Shown here: piece by piece, positions 1-6,913 of the stretch | Position numbering within the stretch: the stretch's first letter is position 1 | How the letters are laid out: each line of letters begins with the position of its first letter | Source of the DNA: Candidatus Binatia bacterium | GTDB lineage: Bacteria; Desulfobacterota; Binatia; UBA9968 | Length of the DNA: 51,938 nucleotides | NCBI GenBank assembly: GCA_036504975.1 | Contig: DASXUF010000111.1 | Location: forward strand, 1 to 51,938 | Direction: 5' to 3' | Program-made: the position numbers and the translations under genes | The notes under the pieces: generated by a model | Databases searched by the model: none | Told to the model about the DNA's origin: nothing | What the model saw: only the letters and a program-made list of their open reading frames with translations

Positions 1-1556
1 CGCTTCAATTTCTGGTCGATATTAGAGAAAAGCGTTCCGGTATCGGGCGCGGGGTTAGCCGCGGCCTTGGCGCGCTCCACGGCTTTCTCGTCGTAGGGGG
101 CTTTCAATGCCGGGGCCGCCTCGGGTGGGGCCGGAAGCGCGCTCAGGGTTTTCCCTTTTTTCTCGAGCTTGCTGTCGATTGCGCCCAGGTCCGTGGTCAC
201 CTGCGGTTTCGCCTCAGGTTCTTTAGGCAAGTCGGCGCCCGGGGGCTTGGGATCGGAGCCCTGCTTCGCGTCGATTCCGCGCTGCTTCAGCGAGTCGTCG
301 ATGTTGCCGACCAATTGGGAACTTTTCGCCGATGCCGTCTTGGTCTCGGCGCCGGACTCCTGTTTTTTGCCGAACGGCCACAACGAGGAAAAAAAGCCGC
401 CCGATTCTTTTTTGCCGGCGGCGTTGGCCTTGGCGGCCTGGTCTTTTTTCTCGTCGCCGCTCGAAGATGCCTGATCAGGCGAGACGATCTGAGTGGGCGG
501 GGCGAATGGATTTATTTTGTCCACCATGCGGCCGACAAAGGTTTTTTCTTTTCCCGGCTTTTCGTCGACGACTTCTGTTTTTGCCACGAAGTTTTGCGGC
601 AGCTTCACTTCGCCGGTCGGCGCTTTGTTTTCTGCTACGGCCGGTGCCGCCGCTCTTCCTTCCGGTTTGAGCAGGAGCGCCAGCGGGTCGCGTTTTTCCT
701 GAGCCAGCTCTTTCAACTGGACCTGGGCGGTTTTGGCCAAGGGGTCGGTCGGGTAGTGCTCGACGAGCGCCTCATAGGCGAGAGACGCTTTTACGGTGTT
801 CTTCTCCAGCCGGTAGCTTTCTCCCAGTTGATAGAGCGCCTTGGCCGCGGTGGGGGTATGCTTATAGAGGCGGAGAATCCCCTCGAGGCGATCCCGCGCG
901 GCCGGATATTTCTTTTCTCCCATGTAGAACGACGCGATGTAAAATTCGTGCTCGGCGAGGTACTCGATGCACTTGGCCAGCTTTTCCCGCGACTTTGCCG
1001 CATAAGGAGACTGGGGGTAGTTATTGATGACCCTTTCGAAAAAACCCTTGGCGGCCTCGGTCATTTTTTGATCTCGGTCGATAGAAGAAAATTGGTCGAA
1101 GTGGGCCATGCCGGAAAGATACACGGCGTACGGAACGTTCTCATTGCTGGGATGCATCGCCTGAAATTCCTTCAGCGTCTCCACCGCCTCCGTGTATTGC
1201 TGGTTGAAATAATAGGCCTCGCCCAGCTTCAGCTCGGCTGACACGATTTCAGGAGCGAACGGATGCTCGGACCTCAGCTTCTGGAATCGATCGATCGCCA
1301 GAGCGTATCTTTTCTTGTTGAAAAACTCCGTGCCCTCTTTATACAGCGTTTCGGCGCTGGCGTTCGGTTGTGAACCCGGCGACGACCAGGGCATCGGTGG
1401 AAGAGGTGGAAGAGTCGGAAGCGAGGGCAGAGAAGCGGAAGAGCAACCGGCGCTCAGAGCCATGAGGGCTGAGATCAGATAGCGCGGCGCAAACTGCGTA
1501 AATGATTTTAAGGGATTTTGTCGGTTGCTTGGCGTGTGAAACATAAACGCCGTCAT
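1..1556 (-). CDS. bamD: Outer membrane assembly lipoprotein BamD, 3' end outside window
   Basis: BamD (YfiO) is the TPR lipoprotein of the BAM complex that inserts beta-barrel proteins into the outer membrane. From the ATG at 1556 the protein has a hydrophobic signal and a lipobox (LSAGC, Cys38). A Pro/Ser linker follows, then about five TPR-like repeats of BamD type (ETLYKEGTEFFNKKRYALAI; later NYPQSPYAAKSREKL, typical of the family) to about residue 280. After that comes a long charged, Lys/Pro/Ala-rich tail of more than 230 residues, still open at base 1. E. coli BamD is only about 245 residues, so the tail is an extension of unknown role. A second in-frame ATG at 1544 is possible. A candidate promoter lies at 1617-1643 on the same strand. 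Family assignment is firm; the C-terminus is missing. Confidence 0.88.
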   Translation of the reverse strand, partial: MTAFMFHTPSNRQNPLKSFTQFAPRYLISALMALSAGCSSASLPSLPTLPPLPPMPWSSPGSQPNASAETLYKEGTEFFNKKRYALAIDRFQKLRSEHPFAPEIVSAELKLGEAYYFNQQYTEAVETLKEFQAMHPSNENVPYAVYLSGMAHFDQFSSIDRDQKMTEAAKGFFERVINNYPQSPYAAKSREKLAKCIEYLAEHEFYIASFYMGEKKYPAARDRLEGILRLYKHTPTAAKALYQLGESYRLEKNTVKASLAYEALVEHYPTDPLAKTAQVQLKELAQEKRDPLALLLKPEGRAAAPAVAENKAPTGEVKLPQNFVAKTEVVDEKPGKEKTFVGRMVDKINPFAPPTQIVSPDQASSSGDEKKDQAAKANAAGKKESGGFFSSLWPFGKKQESGAETKTASAKSSQLVGNIDDSLKQRGIDAKQGSDPKPPGADLPKEPEAKPQVTTDLGAIDSKLEKKGKTLSALPAPPEAAPALKAPYDEKAVERAKAAANPAPDTGTLFSNIDQKLK

Positions 1557-1616
1557 TTCGCCGGGGCCGCTTGGCCTCGGGGTATTAGTTAGGATGGGGC
1601 GAAAATTTTTACCCAT

Positions 1617-1643
1617 CTTATAGATCGCTCGGTGTCGAGTCAA
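1617..1643 (-). promoter_or_regulatory. Candidate sigma70 promoter of bamD
   Basis: Read on the minus strand: TTGACT (1643-1638), a 15-base spacer, then TATAAG (1622-1617). With a 17-base spacer the -10 would be TAAGAT. It lies about 60 bases upstream of the bamD ATG. Seen by eye only. Confidence 0.4.
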
Positions 1644-1704
1644 GCATGGAGCGATTGAATTCTTACCTCTGAAATGTAGACAGAACGACTTCAAGAATAT
1701 TTAT

Positions 1705-1786
1705 CGCGCCAAGCCGCCAAGGACGCAAAGAAAGAAATATTTTCTGTTTCTCCGAACTTGGCGCGCTTTGCGTCTTTGCGCGAGGC
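1705..1786. repeat. Dispersed imperfect palindrome, GCAAAG word family
   Basis: An imperfect inverted repeat: the left arm carries CGCCAAGG-ACGCAAAG and the right arm CTTTGCGTCTTTGCGCGAG, around a short AT-rich centre that includes CCGAACTTGGCG. A second copy with the same arms and the same CCGAACTTGGCG core is at 4379-4452. It lies between two minus-strand genes. Sequence similarity of the two copies is seen directly; function is unknown. Confidence 0.6.
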
Positions 1787-1841
1787 ATCTTTTCTGCGAT
1801 TCCGTAAGCCGAATGTAAGCAAAGATTTCAAATATGTTCGG

Positions 1842-2342
1842 CTAGTTTTCTCGTACCATTACTCGAAAGCTCGCCTGTGTCTTGTTCGAGCGCAGGACGA
1901 ACGGCCAGACCGGCGGAAATATCAAATACGCGGTCGTCTCCAAAAAAGAGTAAACCAAGTCTCCGGGAGGCCCCTTGTCGTCGTGGATCGTGACCGTATA
2001 TTCTCCCGGCGGGAGATCGGGCACCCGGAACTGCAGGATCTTATCCTCGATCCAAACCAATTCCTTATCAGGAACGTCTCTCCGCTCGGGTTTCAGCCCC
2101 AGAAGCTTGAGGCGGGGATAGTCCATAACTTGGCCGCCCATTTCCACCCTCGGCCAGCCTACAAGATACTCCATCGAGAGGCTTACCACGGTCCCGGGCG
2201 CGCCCTCGGTGGGCTCGATCTGGACGATTTTGGGCGCGCAGGCCGCCAGCCCCAGGCAGAAAATCAGGACAGCCGTCTGGATAGCCCTTAGGACGGGACC
2301 TCTCTCCCACGCTGATCGGTTTCGTGTATGATTGGGGTCCAT
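1842..2342 (-). CDS. IPT/TIG-fold lipoprotein, function unknown
   Basis: A 166-residue protein. The N-terminus has a hydrophobic stretch ending in a lipobox (LGLAAC, Cys at about 35), so it is probably a membrane-anchored lipoprotein. The mature part opens with PKIVQIEPTEGAPGTVVSL, the typical first strand of an IPT/TIG immunoglobulin-like domain, and ends in a second beta-rich segment (PGEYTVTIHDDKGPPGDLVY). No catalytic motif is visible. It is divergent from the porin gene on the other strand, whose promoter region begins about 90 bases beyond its start. The start at 2342 is chosen because the signal sequence needs the codons after it; the first residues are polar and the real start may be a little downstream. 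Confidence 0.65.
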   Translation of the reverse strand: MDPNHTRNRSAWERGPVLRAIQTAVLIFCLGLAACAPKIVQIEPTEGAPGTVVSLSMEYLVGWPRVEMGGQVMDYPRLKLLGLKPERRDVPDKELVWIEDKILQFRVPDLPPGEYTVTIHDDKGPPGDLVYSFLETTAYLIFPPVWPFVLRSNKTQASFRVMVREN

Positions 2343-2433
2343 TTCCGCATCCGGGGGACTATGTGCGCCACCCTACCCCAAATCGCTCCAAGGAGGCAAC
2401 TTCGGTACCCCCAAAAAAAATTGGATTTTCCTC

Positions 2434-2463
2434 TTGACAGGAGGTTTTCGATTGGGGTACAAA
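2434..2463 (+). promoter_or_regulatory. Candidate sigma70 promoter of the porin gene
   Basis: TTGACA at 2434-2439, an 18-base spacer, and TACAAA at 2458-2463. It would give a leader of about 105 bases before the porin start at 2578. The -35 is a perfect consensus; the -10 matches in four of six positions. Confidence 0.45.
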
Positions 2464-2577
2464 GAGCAAAATTTGAGCTCACGCCTCTATGGCGAGAGCG
2501 CTATCGTCGGCATTGTTACGAAGAGGCAGAATCGGATCTTCGGGGTGCTAAGAATATCAGGAATGGAGGAGGCGACA

Positions 2578-4125
2578 ATGAAGAAGGTATCTGGTTTGAC
2601 CGCCCTCGGCTTCATGCTCGCGATTATTTTCGCAGCGGCGCTGCCGGCATGGGCTGAAAGTGTTGATCAAAGGATCAGCACGTTGGAAGCGGAGTTGGCC
2701 CGGCTAAAAGCCGAGCAGGTGGAGGTGAAGTCGGAGCAGATCGAGCTGAGGAAAAACGCGCTGGCCGCCGAAGGCGCTCTGCCGACGTTCACGTACCGGC
2801 CGGCCGCCGGTTTGCGCATCGAAGCGGCGGACAAGTCGTGGTCGATCCGTTTTGCCATGGAAGCCCATATGCGGATGCTCTTCGAGAGCGGGAGATCGCA
2901 TGCCGGCCGGACCAACGGCGAGGTGCAAGGCCGCCGGTTCAGACCGCGGTGGAACTTCTGCGTCGTCAACTGCTTCTACGAGATCGAACTCGCTTACGAC
3001 AACGACGGTTTCGGCGGTAACTCGGCAATTCAGCGCGGCGCAGTGTGGGTCCATTTAGAGCAGATCAGCCCCTGGCTGCCGACATTCTACCTCGGACTGG
3101 ATATCCCGTCGTCAACGGGTGAGTTTCCCGATGGCGACGGCTTCACCGGCTGGCAAATGGAGAAACCGCTAATTCTGCGGGGGCTTCCCAATACCGGCTC
3201 GGCCAGCAACGGCTTCGGCTTTAACTGGGACGATAAGCCGCTCTCGTCGATCGGAATCCCCGGTAAGATCACCCGGATTAATTTCGCGGTGGCCGGCATC
3301 GCCGAGGCCGGGGAGGGAACGAGCACATTTTTAGACGCCGGGCATAACATGCTCTGGTATATCAATGTGGCCCCCTTCTCGGAGTTGAAGAGCAAGTGGC
3401 TGGAAGGTTTCGAATTTGAAATGGGATACTGGTTGTGTAAGATCGATCGTTTTGAAGCCGGCGGCAATGTCGGGGATGGTCAGAGCACGGTCTCGGAACC
3501 CGACCAGGATTGTGCAAGGCTGCGCCTGCGTGACAACGGCGACGGCGGCAGGACGACTCTGTTCGACACGGGTACGGGAGTTATTGGCCGCGGCCCGATG
3601 CACTATCTCTACCCCGGAGTTCAGTGGGAAATCGGTCCGTACACTCTGCGCGCTACAGGCCAGTTCGCGCGCTGGAAAAATGGTCAGGATACCGGCGCCG
3701 ATACCCGCCCTGGACATACCAAGGCGAACGGCTTCAATATCGCGCATGACCTTTGGCTCTTTAGCCCCAAGGGCTGGTTGACCGGCTCGCCCACCACTCC
3801 TGGTTCGGTGCTGGTGGGAACTCGCTTCGAGCGTAGCACCGCCGATTGTAATTACGGCGGCGGGGGGCCTGGTCTTAATCCTGCGGTTGGTAAGACCGGT
3901 GGATGCACGAACCGGGGCTTTAATCGAATCATTGTGCTCGTCCGCGAGTGGGGTGTTTACTACTTCCTGATGAACCGGATGAGCGTGGGCATCAACTGGA
4001 CCTGGTACGACGCGTCTAACATTCCCACTTTTAGCCTTGCCAATCTCGGGATACTAAATCATCCCACCACCGCCAGAGGCGGCAGTTGGGTCGACGTGGC
4101 CTTAAACTTCCGCGTCAGGTTCTAA
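2578..4125 (+). CDS. Outer membrane porin-like beta-barrel protein
   Basis: A 515-residue protein. The ATG at 2578 follows a strong ribosome binding site (GGAGGAGG, 7 bases away) and begins a clean signal peptide ending near AWA (MKKVSGLTALGF...). The frame is open further upstream, but those codons cover the promoter and leader. After the signal comes a short heptad-like segment (DQRISTLEAELARLKAEQ), common at the N-terminus of trimeric porins of the OprP/OprO and carbohydrate-porin type. The rest alternates aromatic and polar residues and ends in Phe (LNFRVRF), the C-terminal aromatic signature recognised by BAM. Residues such as CVVNCFYEIELAYDNDGF are strand-like. Substrate cannot be read from the sequence. 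It is a single-gene unit with its own promoter and terminator. Confidence 0.75.
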   Translation: MKKVSGLTALGFMLAIIFAAALPAWAESVDQRISTLEAELARLKAEQVEVKSEQIELRKNALAAEGALPTFTYRPAAGLRIEAADKSWSIRFAMEAHMRMLFESGRSHAGRTNGEVQGRRFRPRWNFCVVNCFYEIELAYDNDGFGGNSAIQRGAVWVHLEQISPWLPTFYLGLDIPSSTGEFPDGDGFTGWQMEKPLILRGLPNTGSASNGFGFNWDDKPLSSIGIPGKITRINFAVAGIAEAGEGTSTFLDAGHNMLWYINVAPFSELKSKWLEGFEFEMGYWLCKIDRFEAGGNVGDGQSTVSEPDQDCARLRLRDNGDGGRTTLFDTGTGVIGRGPMHYLYPGVQWEIGPYTLRATGQFARWKNGQDTGADTRPGHTKANGFNIAHDLWLFSPKGWLTGSPTTPGSVLVGTRFERSTADCNYGGGGPGLNPAVGKTGGCTNRGFNRIIVLVREWGVYYFLMNRMSVGINWTWYDASNIPTFSLANLGILNHPTTARGGSWVDVALNFRVRF

Positions 4126-4146
4126 GCCCATACGAAGCTAAACTGT

Positions 4147-4179
4147 AAAAAAGGGGAGCCAACGGCTCCCCTTTTTTTT
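4147..4179 (+). terminator. Rho-independent terminator of the porin gene
   Basis: Stem GGGGAGCC (4153-4160), loop AAC, stem GGCTCCCC (4164-4171), then eight T (4172-4179). The preceding A-run extends the stem. It lies 22 bases after the porin stop. Confidence 0.9.
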
Positions 4180-4214
4180 GGCAGGCGATGTGTTCGCCCG
4201 TGGTCCGAGGATTC

Positions 4215-4276
4215 GTAGGGGCGGACCGATGTGTCCGCCCTCCCCGCCCAGGGCAGACACGCAGGTCTGCCCCTAC
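4215..4276. repeat. Palindromic element with GTAGGGGC ends
   Basis: Two arms of 26 bases face each other: GTAGGGGCGGACCGATGTGT... and the reverse complement of ...CAGGTCTGCCCCTAC, with about six mismatches and a 10-base centre. The shorter perfect palindrome at 13164-13191 shares the GGGGCGG / CCGCCCC core. REP- or MITE-like; no coding content. Confidence 0.65.
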
Positions 4277-4378
4277 AAAAAAGGTTCTTCAGGCTTTTGT
4301 ATGGATAACTTGGCAGTATCCCCCCTTCTTTTCTCTCATCACGAAGATCTCATCGCGGCTACGCGCCGAAAATCGGAA

Positions 4379-4452
4379 TATCTCGCGCAAAGACGCAAAG
4401 GCGCAAAGGAAAACCCGATTCCGAACTTGGCGTTCTTGGCGTCTTGGCGGGA
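4379..4452. repeat. Dispersed imperfect palindrome, second copy of the GCAAAG word family
   Basis: Contains CTCGCGCAAAGACGCAAAGG then CCGAACTTGGCG and CTTGGCGTCTTGGCGG. The copy at 1705-1786 has the same order of words. Confidence 0.6.
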
Positions 4453-4576
4453 ACAAACCCGTCTTTCCTTCGTGCGCTAGGTCCTTCGTGGTGAATCCTC
4501 GTCCACACTAATCCTGGAAGAGCCACAAAAAATTCCCCGCCAGCGTGATCTACGTATCGCCCCCGCATCGTGCCTG

Positions 4577-4596
4577 CCCTGAGCCTCGTCGAAGGG
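4577..4596. repeat. Short dispersed repeat, CCTGAGC..TCGAAGG family
   Basis: CCCTGAGCCTCGTCGAAGGG. Related words occur at 23761-23793 and repeatedly in 43447-43612. Confidence 0.45.
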
Positions 4597-4651
4597 CATC
4601 GCCCATCCCCCCTCGTTGTCTTTTTCACGCGCCAATGATAATTTGTCGATC

Positions 4652-4819
4652 GTGAAGAAGCGCGAGAATCTAGCGAAGGCGATTTACGATCTTGCCAAGT
4701 TGGTTTTCGCGGCTCTTGTGCTTGGCCCGATTGTTACACCAGAAGCTTTCAGTGTCCCCAGCCTTATCGCAGGAGCTACCGCGACGCTTTTTGCTGCTCG
4801 CTTCGGCATACTTGGTTGA
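4652..4819 (+). CDS. Small two-helix membrane protein, unknown
   Basis: About 55 residues, beginning VKKRENLAKAIYDLAKLVFA and ending AARFGILG. Two hydrophobic segments are separated by a short PEAFSVPS turn, preceded by a basic amphipathic start, so it probably sits in the inner membrane. The GTG at 4652 is chosen; TTG codons at 4643 and 4616 are also in frame and no ribosome binding site decides between them. It lies 15 bases upstream of a second tiny membrane protein and upstream of the zeta-like gene, all on the same strand. It resembles small membrane proteins of the DUF6722 type from memory, which is unverified. Confidence 0.5.
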   Translation: MKKRENLAKAIYDLAKLVFAALVLGPIVTPEAFSVPSLIAGATATLFAARFGILG

Positions 4820-4834
4820 CAAGGGAGGTTGAAT

Positions 4835-4930
4835 ATGGATCCACTTTTAGTACTCTTTACTCTAACTGGTGCCATTGCGATCATTGTCGGTCTGCTCTTC
4901 TACCTCCACGACCGAAAAGTCCGGCGTTAA
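4835..4930 (+). CDS. 31-residue single-span membrane protein
   Basis: ATG at 4835 with a strong ribosome binding site (GGGAGG, 6 bases upstream). It encodes MDPLLVLFTLTGAIAIIVGL followed by LFYLHDRKVRR: one hydrophobic helix with a positive C-terminal tail, the usual topology of small inner-membrane proteins with the tail in the cytoplasm. It follows the 55-residue membrane protein by 15 bases, so the two are probably cotranscribed. No known function. Confidence 0.55.
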   Translation: MDPLLVLFTLTGAIAIIVGLLFYLHDRKVRR

Positions 4931-5011
4931 ACCGAACGCCGGCTCTTCTATGCCGTTCTTCTTGAAAGGGCGCGTTCTATGAGGAAGCCTCTTCTTAGCG
5001 GAGCGCGTTTC

Positions 5012-5992
5012 ATGAAGAAGAGATCAACTTCCCTGCTACGGTCGCTCACGCTCGTTGTTTTCGTTTTCTGGCTTTCGCCGGAATCGCCCTGGGCGCAGGA
5101 GGGCGGCTTCTATCCGGGAAAGTTGGCGATCGCCAAGGCTAAAAACCTCACGCCGCAGGAGCGCGAGGTCGAGGCCCGTTTTGCGAAATATCTCGAAGAG
5201 CGCACCGATGAAGCCATCGCTCGCTATCAGGCGAAGTACGGCAAGGAGATCAACACCGACAATGCGCGCGAGCTGTCCCAGGACTATGCTCCGGGAGGAA
5301 TGGATGCGGAAGACGCGCGCACGCGGGCCGCCCGCGCCCAATGGAGCTCGGCCGTGCACGAGCCTTCGAGCGCGCTCACCAAGGAGATCTACCGCAGGGA
5401 ATTGAAAAAAGCCGCGGCGCCAAACGAACGGAGCCAAGTGGTTTTCACCGCGGGCGGCGCGGGGTCGGGAAAGACAACGGGCATTCAGCAAATTGCGGGC
5501 TTGGGGCACGCGGTCGAGGCCGCTCAGATCGTCTACGATACGACCCTCTCCAGCTTGAGATCGTCGCTGGATAGAATCTCCCAAGCGCTGGATGCCGGAA
5601 AAACGGTGAGCATCATCTTCGTGTACCGCGATCCGATCGATTCGTTGGTCGGAGGCGCGTTGCCGCGAGCGGAAAGGAACGGCAGAACGCTTCCTCTGGA
5701 AGTGTTTCTGGATACTCATATAGGGGCGCCCGAAGTTCTGCTTAAAGTCGCCGAGACTTACAAGGGAGACAAACGGGTTGAGATCGCGATCATCGACAAC
5801 AGCAGGGGGCGGGGAAAGGCGGCGGCGGCCGACCTCAAGTTTGTTCAGGCGGTGGCGCGGAAGTACACGAGAGAAGATTTGGGGGCCAAGCTCTTGCGGG
5901 GCTTGGAGGATGCGTATGAAAAAAAGAAGCGGGGGGAAAAAGAAGGGATTTCGGAAGATATCTATCGAGCGTTTAAGGGACATGCCTCTTAA
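5012..5992 (+). CDS. Exported zeta-toxin-like P-loop protein
   Basis: A 326-residue protein with a classic signal peptide (MKKRSTSLLRSLTLVVFVFW, cleavage probably after PWA near residue 28). A charged helical region follows (45-135), then a P-loop NTPase core: Walker A GGAGSGKTT at 148-156, followed by segments with the spacing of zeta-toxin/PezT kinases (QIVYDTTLSS, SIIFVYRDP, EIAIIDNSRG). Zeta toxins phosphorylate UDP-GlcNAc or related substrates in the cytoplasm, so a signal peptide is unexpected. The ATG at 5012 has GGAG 8 bases upstream; an ATG at 4979 also has a site (AAGGG) but would only add 11 residues before the signal. No antitoxin (epsilon/PezA-like) is visible. Kinase activity is inference. 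Confidence 0.65.
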   Translation: MKKRSTSLLRSLTLVVFVFWLSPESPWAQEGGFYPGKLAIAKAKNLTPQEREVEARFAKYLEERTDEAIARYQAKYGKEINTDNARELSQDYAPGGMDAEDARTRAARAQWSSAVHEPSSALTKEIYRRELKKAAAPNERSQVVFTAGGAGSGKTTGIQQIAGLGHAVEAAQIVYDTTLSSLRSSLDRISQALDAGKTVSIIFVYRDPIDSLVGGALPRAERNGRTLPLEVFLDTHIGAPEVLLKVAETYKGDKRVEIAIIDNSRGRGKAAAADLKFVQAVARKYTREDLGAKLLRGLEDAYEKKKRGEKEGISEDIYRAFKGHAS

Positions 5993-6107
5993 AGAATACA
6001 CGGCGCTTCTGGCGCGGGACATGGTCGCCAGCCTCAATATCAAAACTGGAGATGCCAAATCCAAGGGAAAGGAAAAGCAGAAACGTGATAAGGCAAGAAA
6101 GCGGTAA
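5916..6107 (+). CDS. Small basic protein overlapping the zeta-like gene, doubtful
   Basis: A 63-residue open frame in another frame, starting inside the 3' end of the zeta-like gene. The ATG at 5916 has a very good ribosome binding site (GGAGG, 6 bases away), which is why it is listed. The product is highly basic (MKKRSGGKKKGFRKISIERL, ending KEKQKRDKARKR). A shorter version could start at 5982. No family is recognised. The basic composition partly reflects the AAAAAAGAAG-rich base sequence of the host gene, so it may not be real. Confidence 0.3.
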   Translation: MKKRSGGKKKGFRKISIERLRDMPLKEYTALLARDMVASLNIKTGDAKSKGKEKQKRDKARKR

Positions 6108-6129
6108 GGGGGGTCTTCCCGCCTCGAGA

Positions 6130-6216
6130 AATTCATTGCAAAAGGAAGATTGCAAATTGCAAACATCAAAATGGCCAATCCGGATTTTCCGTTTTTCAAT
6201 TTTCACTTTGCATTTT
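6130..6216. repeat. Iterated-word palindrome (ATTGCAAA / TTTGCAT)
   Basis: Left arm ATTGCAAATTGCAAA with neighbouring copies of the word, right arm TTTGCATTTTGCATTCATT. It overlaps the 5' end of the TPR lipoprotein gene and encodes part of its signal sequence. Confidence 0.55.
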
Positions 6217-6831
6217 GCATTCATTGGGCTCCTCTTCCTGGCGCTTGGCCTCGGGTTATTTTCCGGTTGCGGCGAGAAGTTCATGGACCATATCCCGAGG
6301 GTCGGAATTGGCGGACGATACAACGAGGGCAAAGAACAGTTTCTAAGAGGCAGGGGCGGGAATATGGAGACGGCGATTGCCGCCCTGGATGCCGTGGTCC
6401 GCGAGGATCCCACCTACAAGGACAGCCTCACGCTCCTGGGCAGGGCCTATTACAACACGGGAAAATATGAGATCGCCAGGCAGATTCTACAGCGGGCTTT
6501 GCTGGTCAATAAGGACGACGAGATCGCCTGGATGGCGTTGGGACTCGCCCAACTGCGACTCGGCCAAGATGAGAAGGGGATCGAAACCCTTCAAGGCGCG
6601 ATCACTCTCATCAGCAAAGTCTCGAAGAGCGGCTACCGCGATTTTAAAGAGTGGGACAACAAGGCGCTGGTCCGTACTTACATCTCAAGGAGCGCCGTGG
6701 ACGTCAAGAAAGGATCCGAAGCGAAGGCAAGCTTGATTCGGAATTGCGAGACTCTGCTCGCTCGAATGGACGACGAAGAGAATTATCAAAAGCAAACGAG
6801 GGACTTCAACCGCCGTAAGAGTCCGCGGTAG
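6157..6831 (+). CDS. TPR lipoprotein
   Basis: Contains a long hydrophobic signal ending in a lipobox (LFSGC), then about three TPR units (DSLTLLGRAYYNTGKYEIAR, DEIAWMALGLAQLRLGQDEK and a weaker third). The C-terminal part is charged. It is probably periplasmic, anchored by lipid, and acts as a protein-protein scaffold. The start is uncertain: the ATG at 6052 would put the lipobox Cys at residue 73, too far for a normal signal peptide. The TTG at 6157 with AAGGAAG upstream gives a 38-residue signal and is preferred. The signal region lies inside an ATTGCAAA-type palindromic repeat, so a repeat appears to have supplied part of the leader. Confidence 0.6.
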   Translation: MQTSKWPIRIFRFSIFTLHFAFIGLLFLALGLGLFSGCGEKFMDHIPRVGIGGRYNEGKEQFLRGRGGNMETAIAALDAVVREDPTYKDSLTLLGRAYYNTGKYEIARQILQRALLVNKDDEIAWMALGLAQLRLGQDEKGIETLQGAITLISKVSKSGYRDFKEWDNKALVRTYISRSAVDVKKGSEAKASLIRNCETLLARMDDEENYQKQTRDFNRRKSPR

Positions 6832-6913
6832 CGCCTCAACCGCCGCCCCGTCTTGTTGGGGAGTTGGATCGTGGTGGCAGCGACTCAGGAAGGGCGCTAC
6901 CATACCCAGCCGT

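Larger units (their letters stand above)
4180..4651. other. Gene-free repeat-rich stretch
   Basis: About 470 bases with no convincing gene. It holds three dispersed repeat units of different families: a palindrome at 4215-4276, the GCAAAG-word palindrome at 4379-4452, and a GAGCC...TCGAAGGG unit at 4577-4596. Short open frames here are on both strands, with no ribosome binding site or recognisable product. Confidence 0.5.

Noticed and set aside
315-1241. Long plus-strand open frame opposite bamD
   Set aside because: Its product is Arg/Phe-rich with no family likeness, and the minus strand reads a clear BamD in the same place.
4180-4651. Small genes in the repeat-rich stretch
   Set aside because: Open frames of about 90-107 codons exist on both strands, but they run through the repeats and have no ribosome binding site or conserved-looking product.
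5036-6199. 387-codon minus-strand open frame opposite the zeta-like gene
   Set aside because: Arg-rich antisense composition; the plus strand has a signal peptide and Walker A motif.
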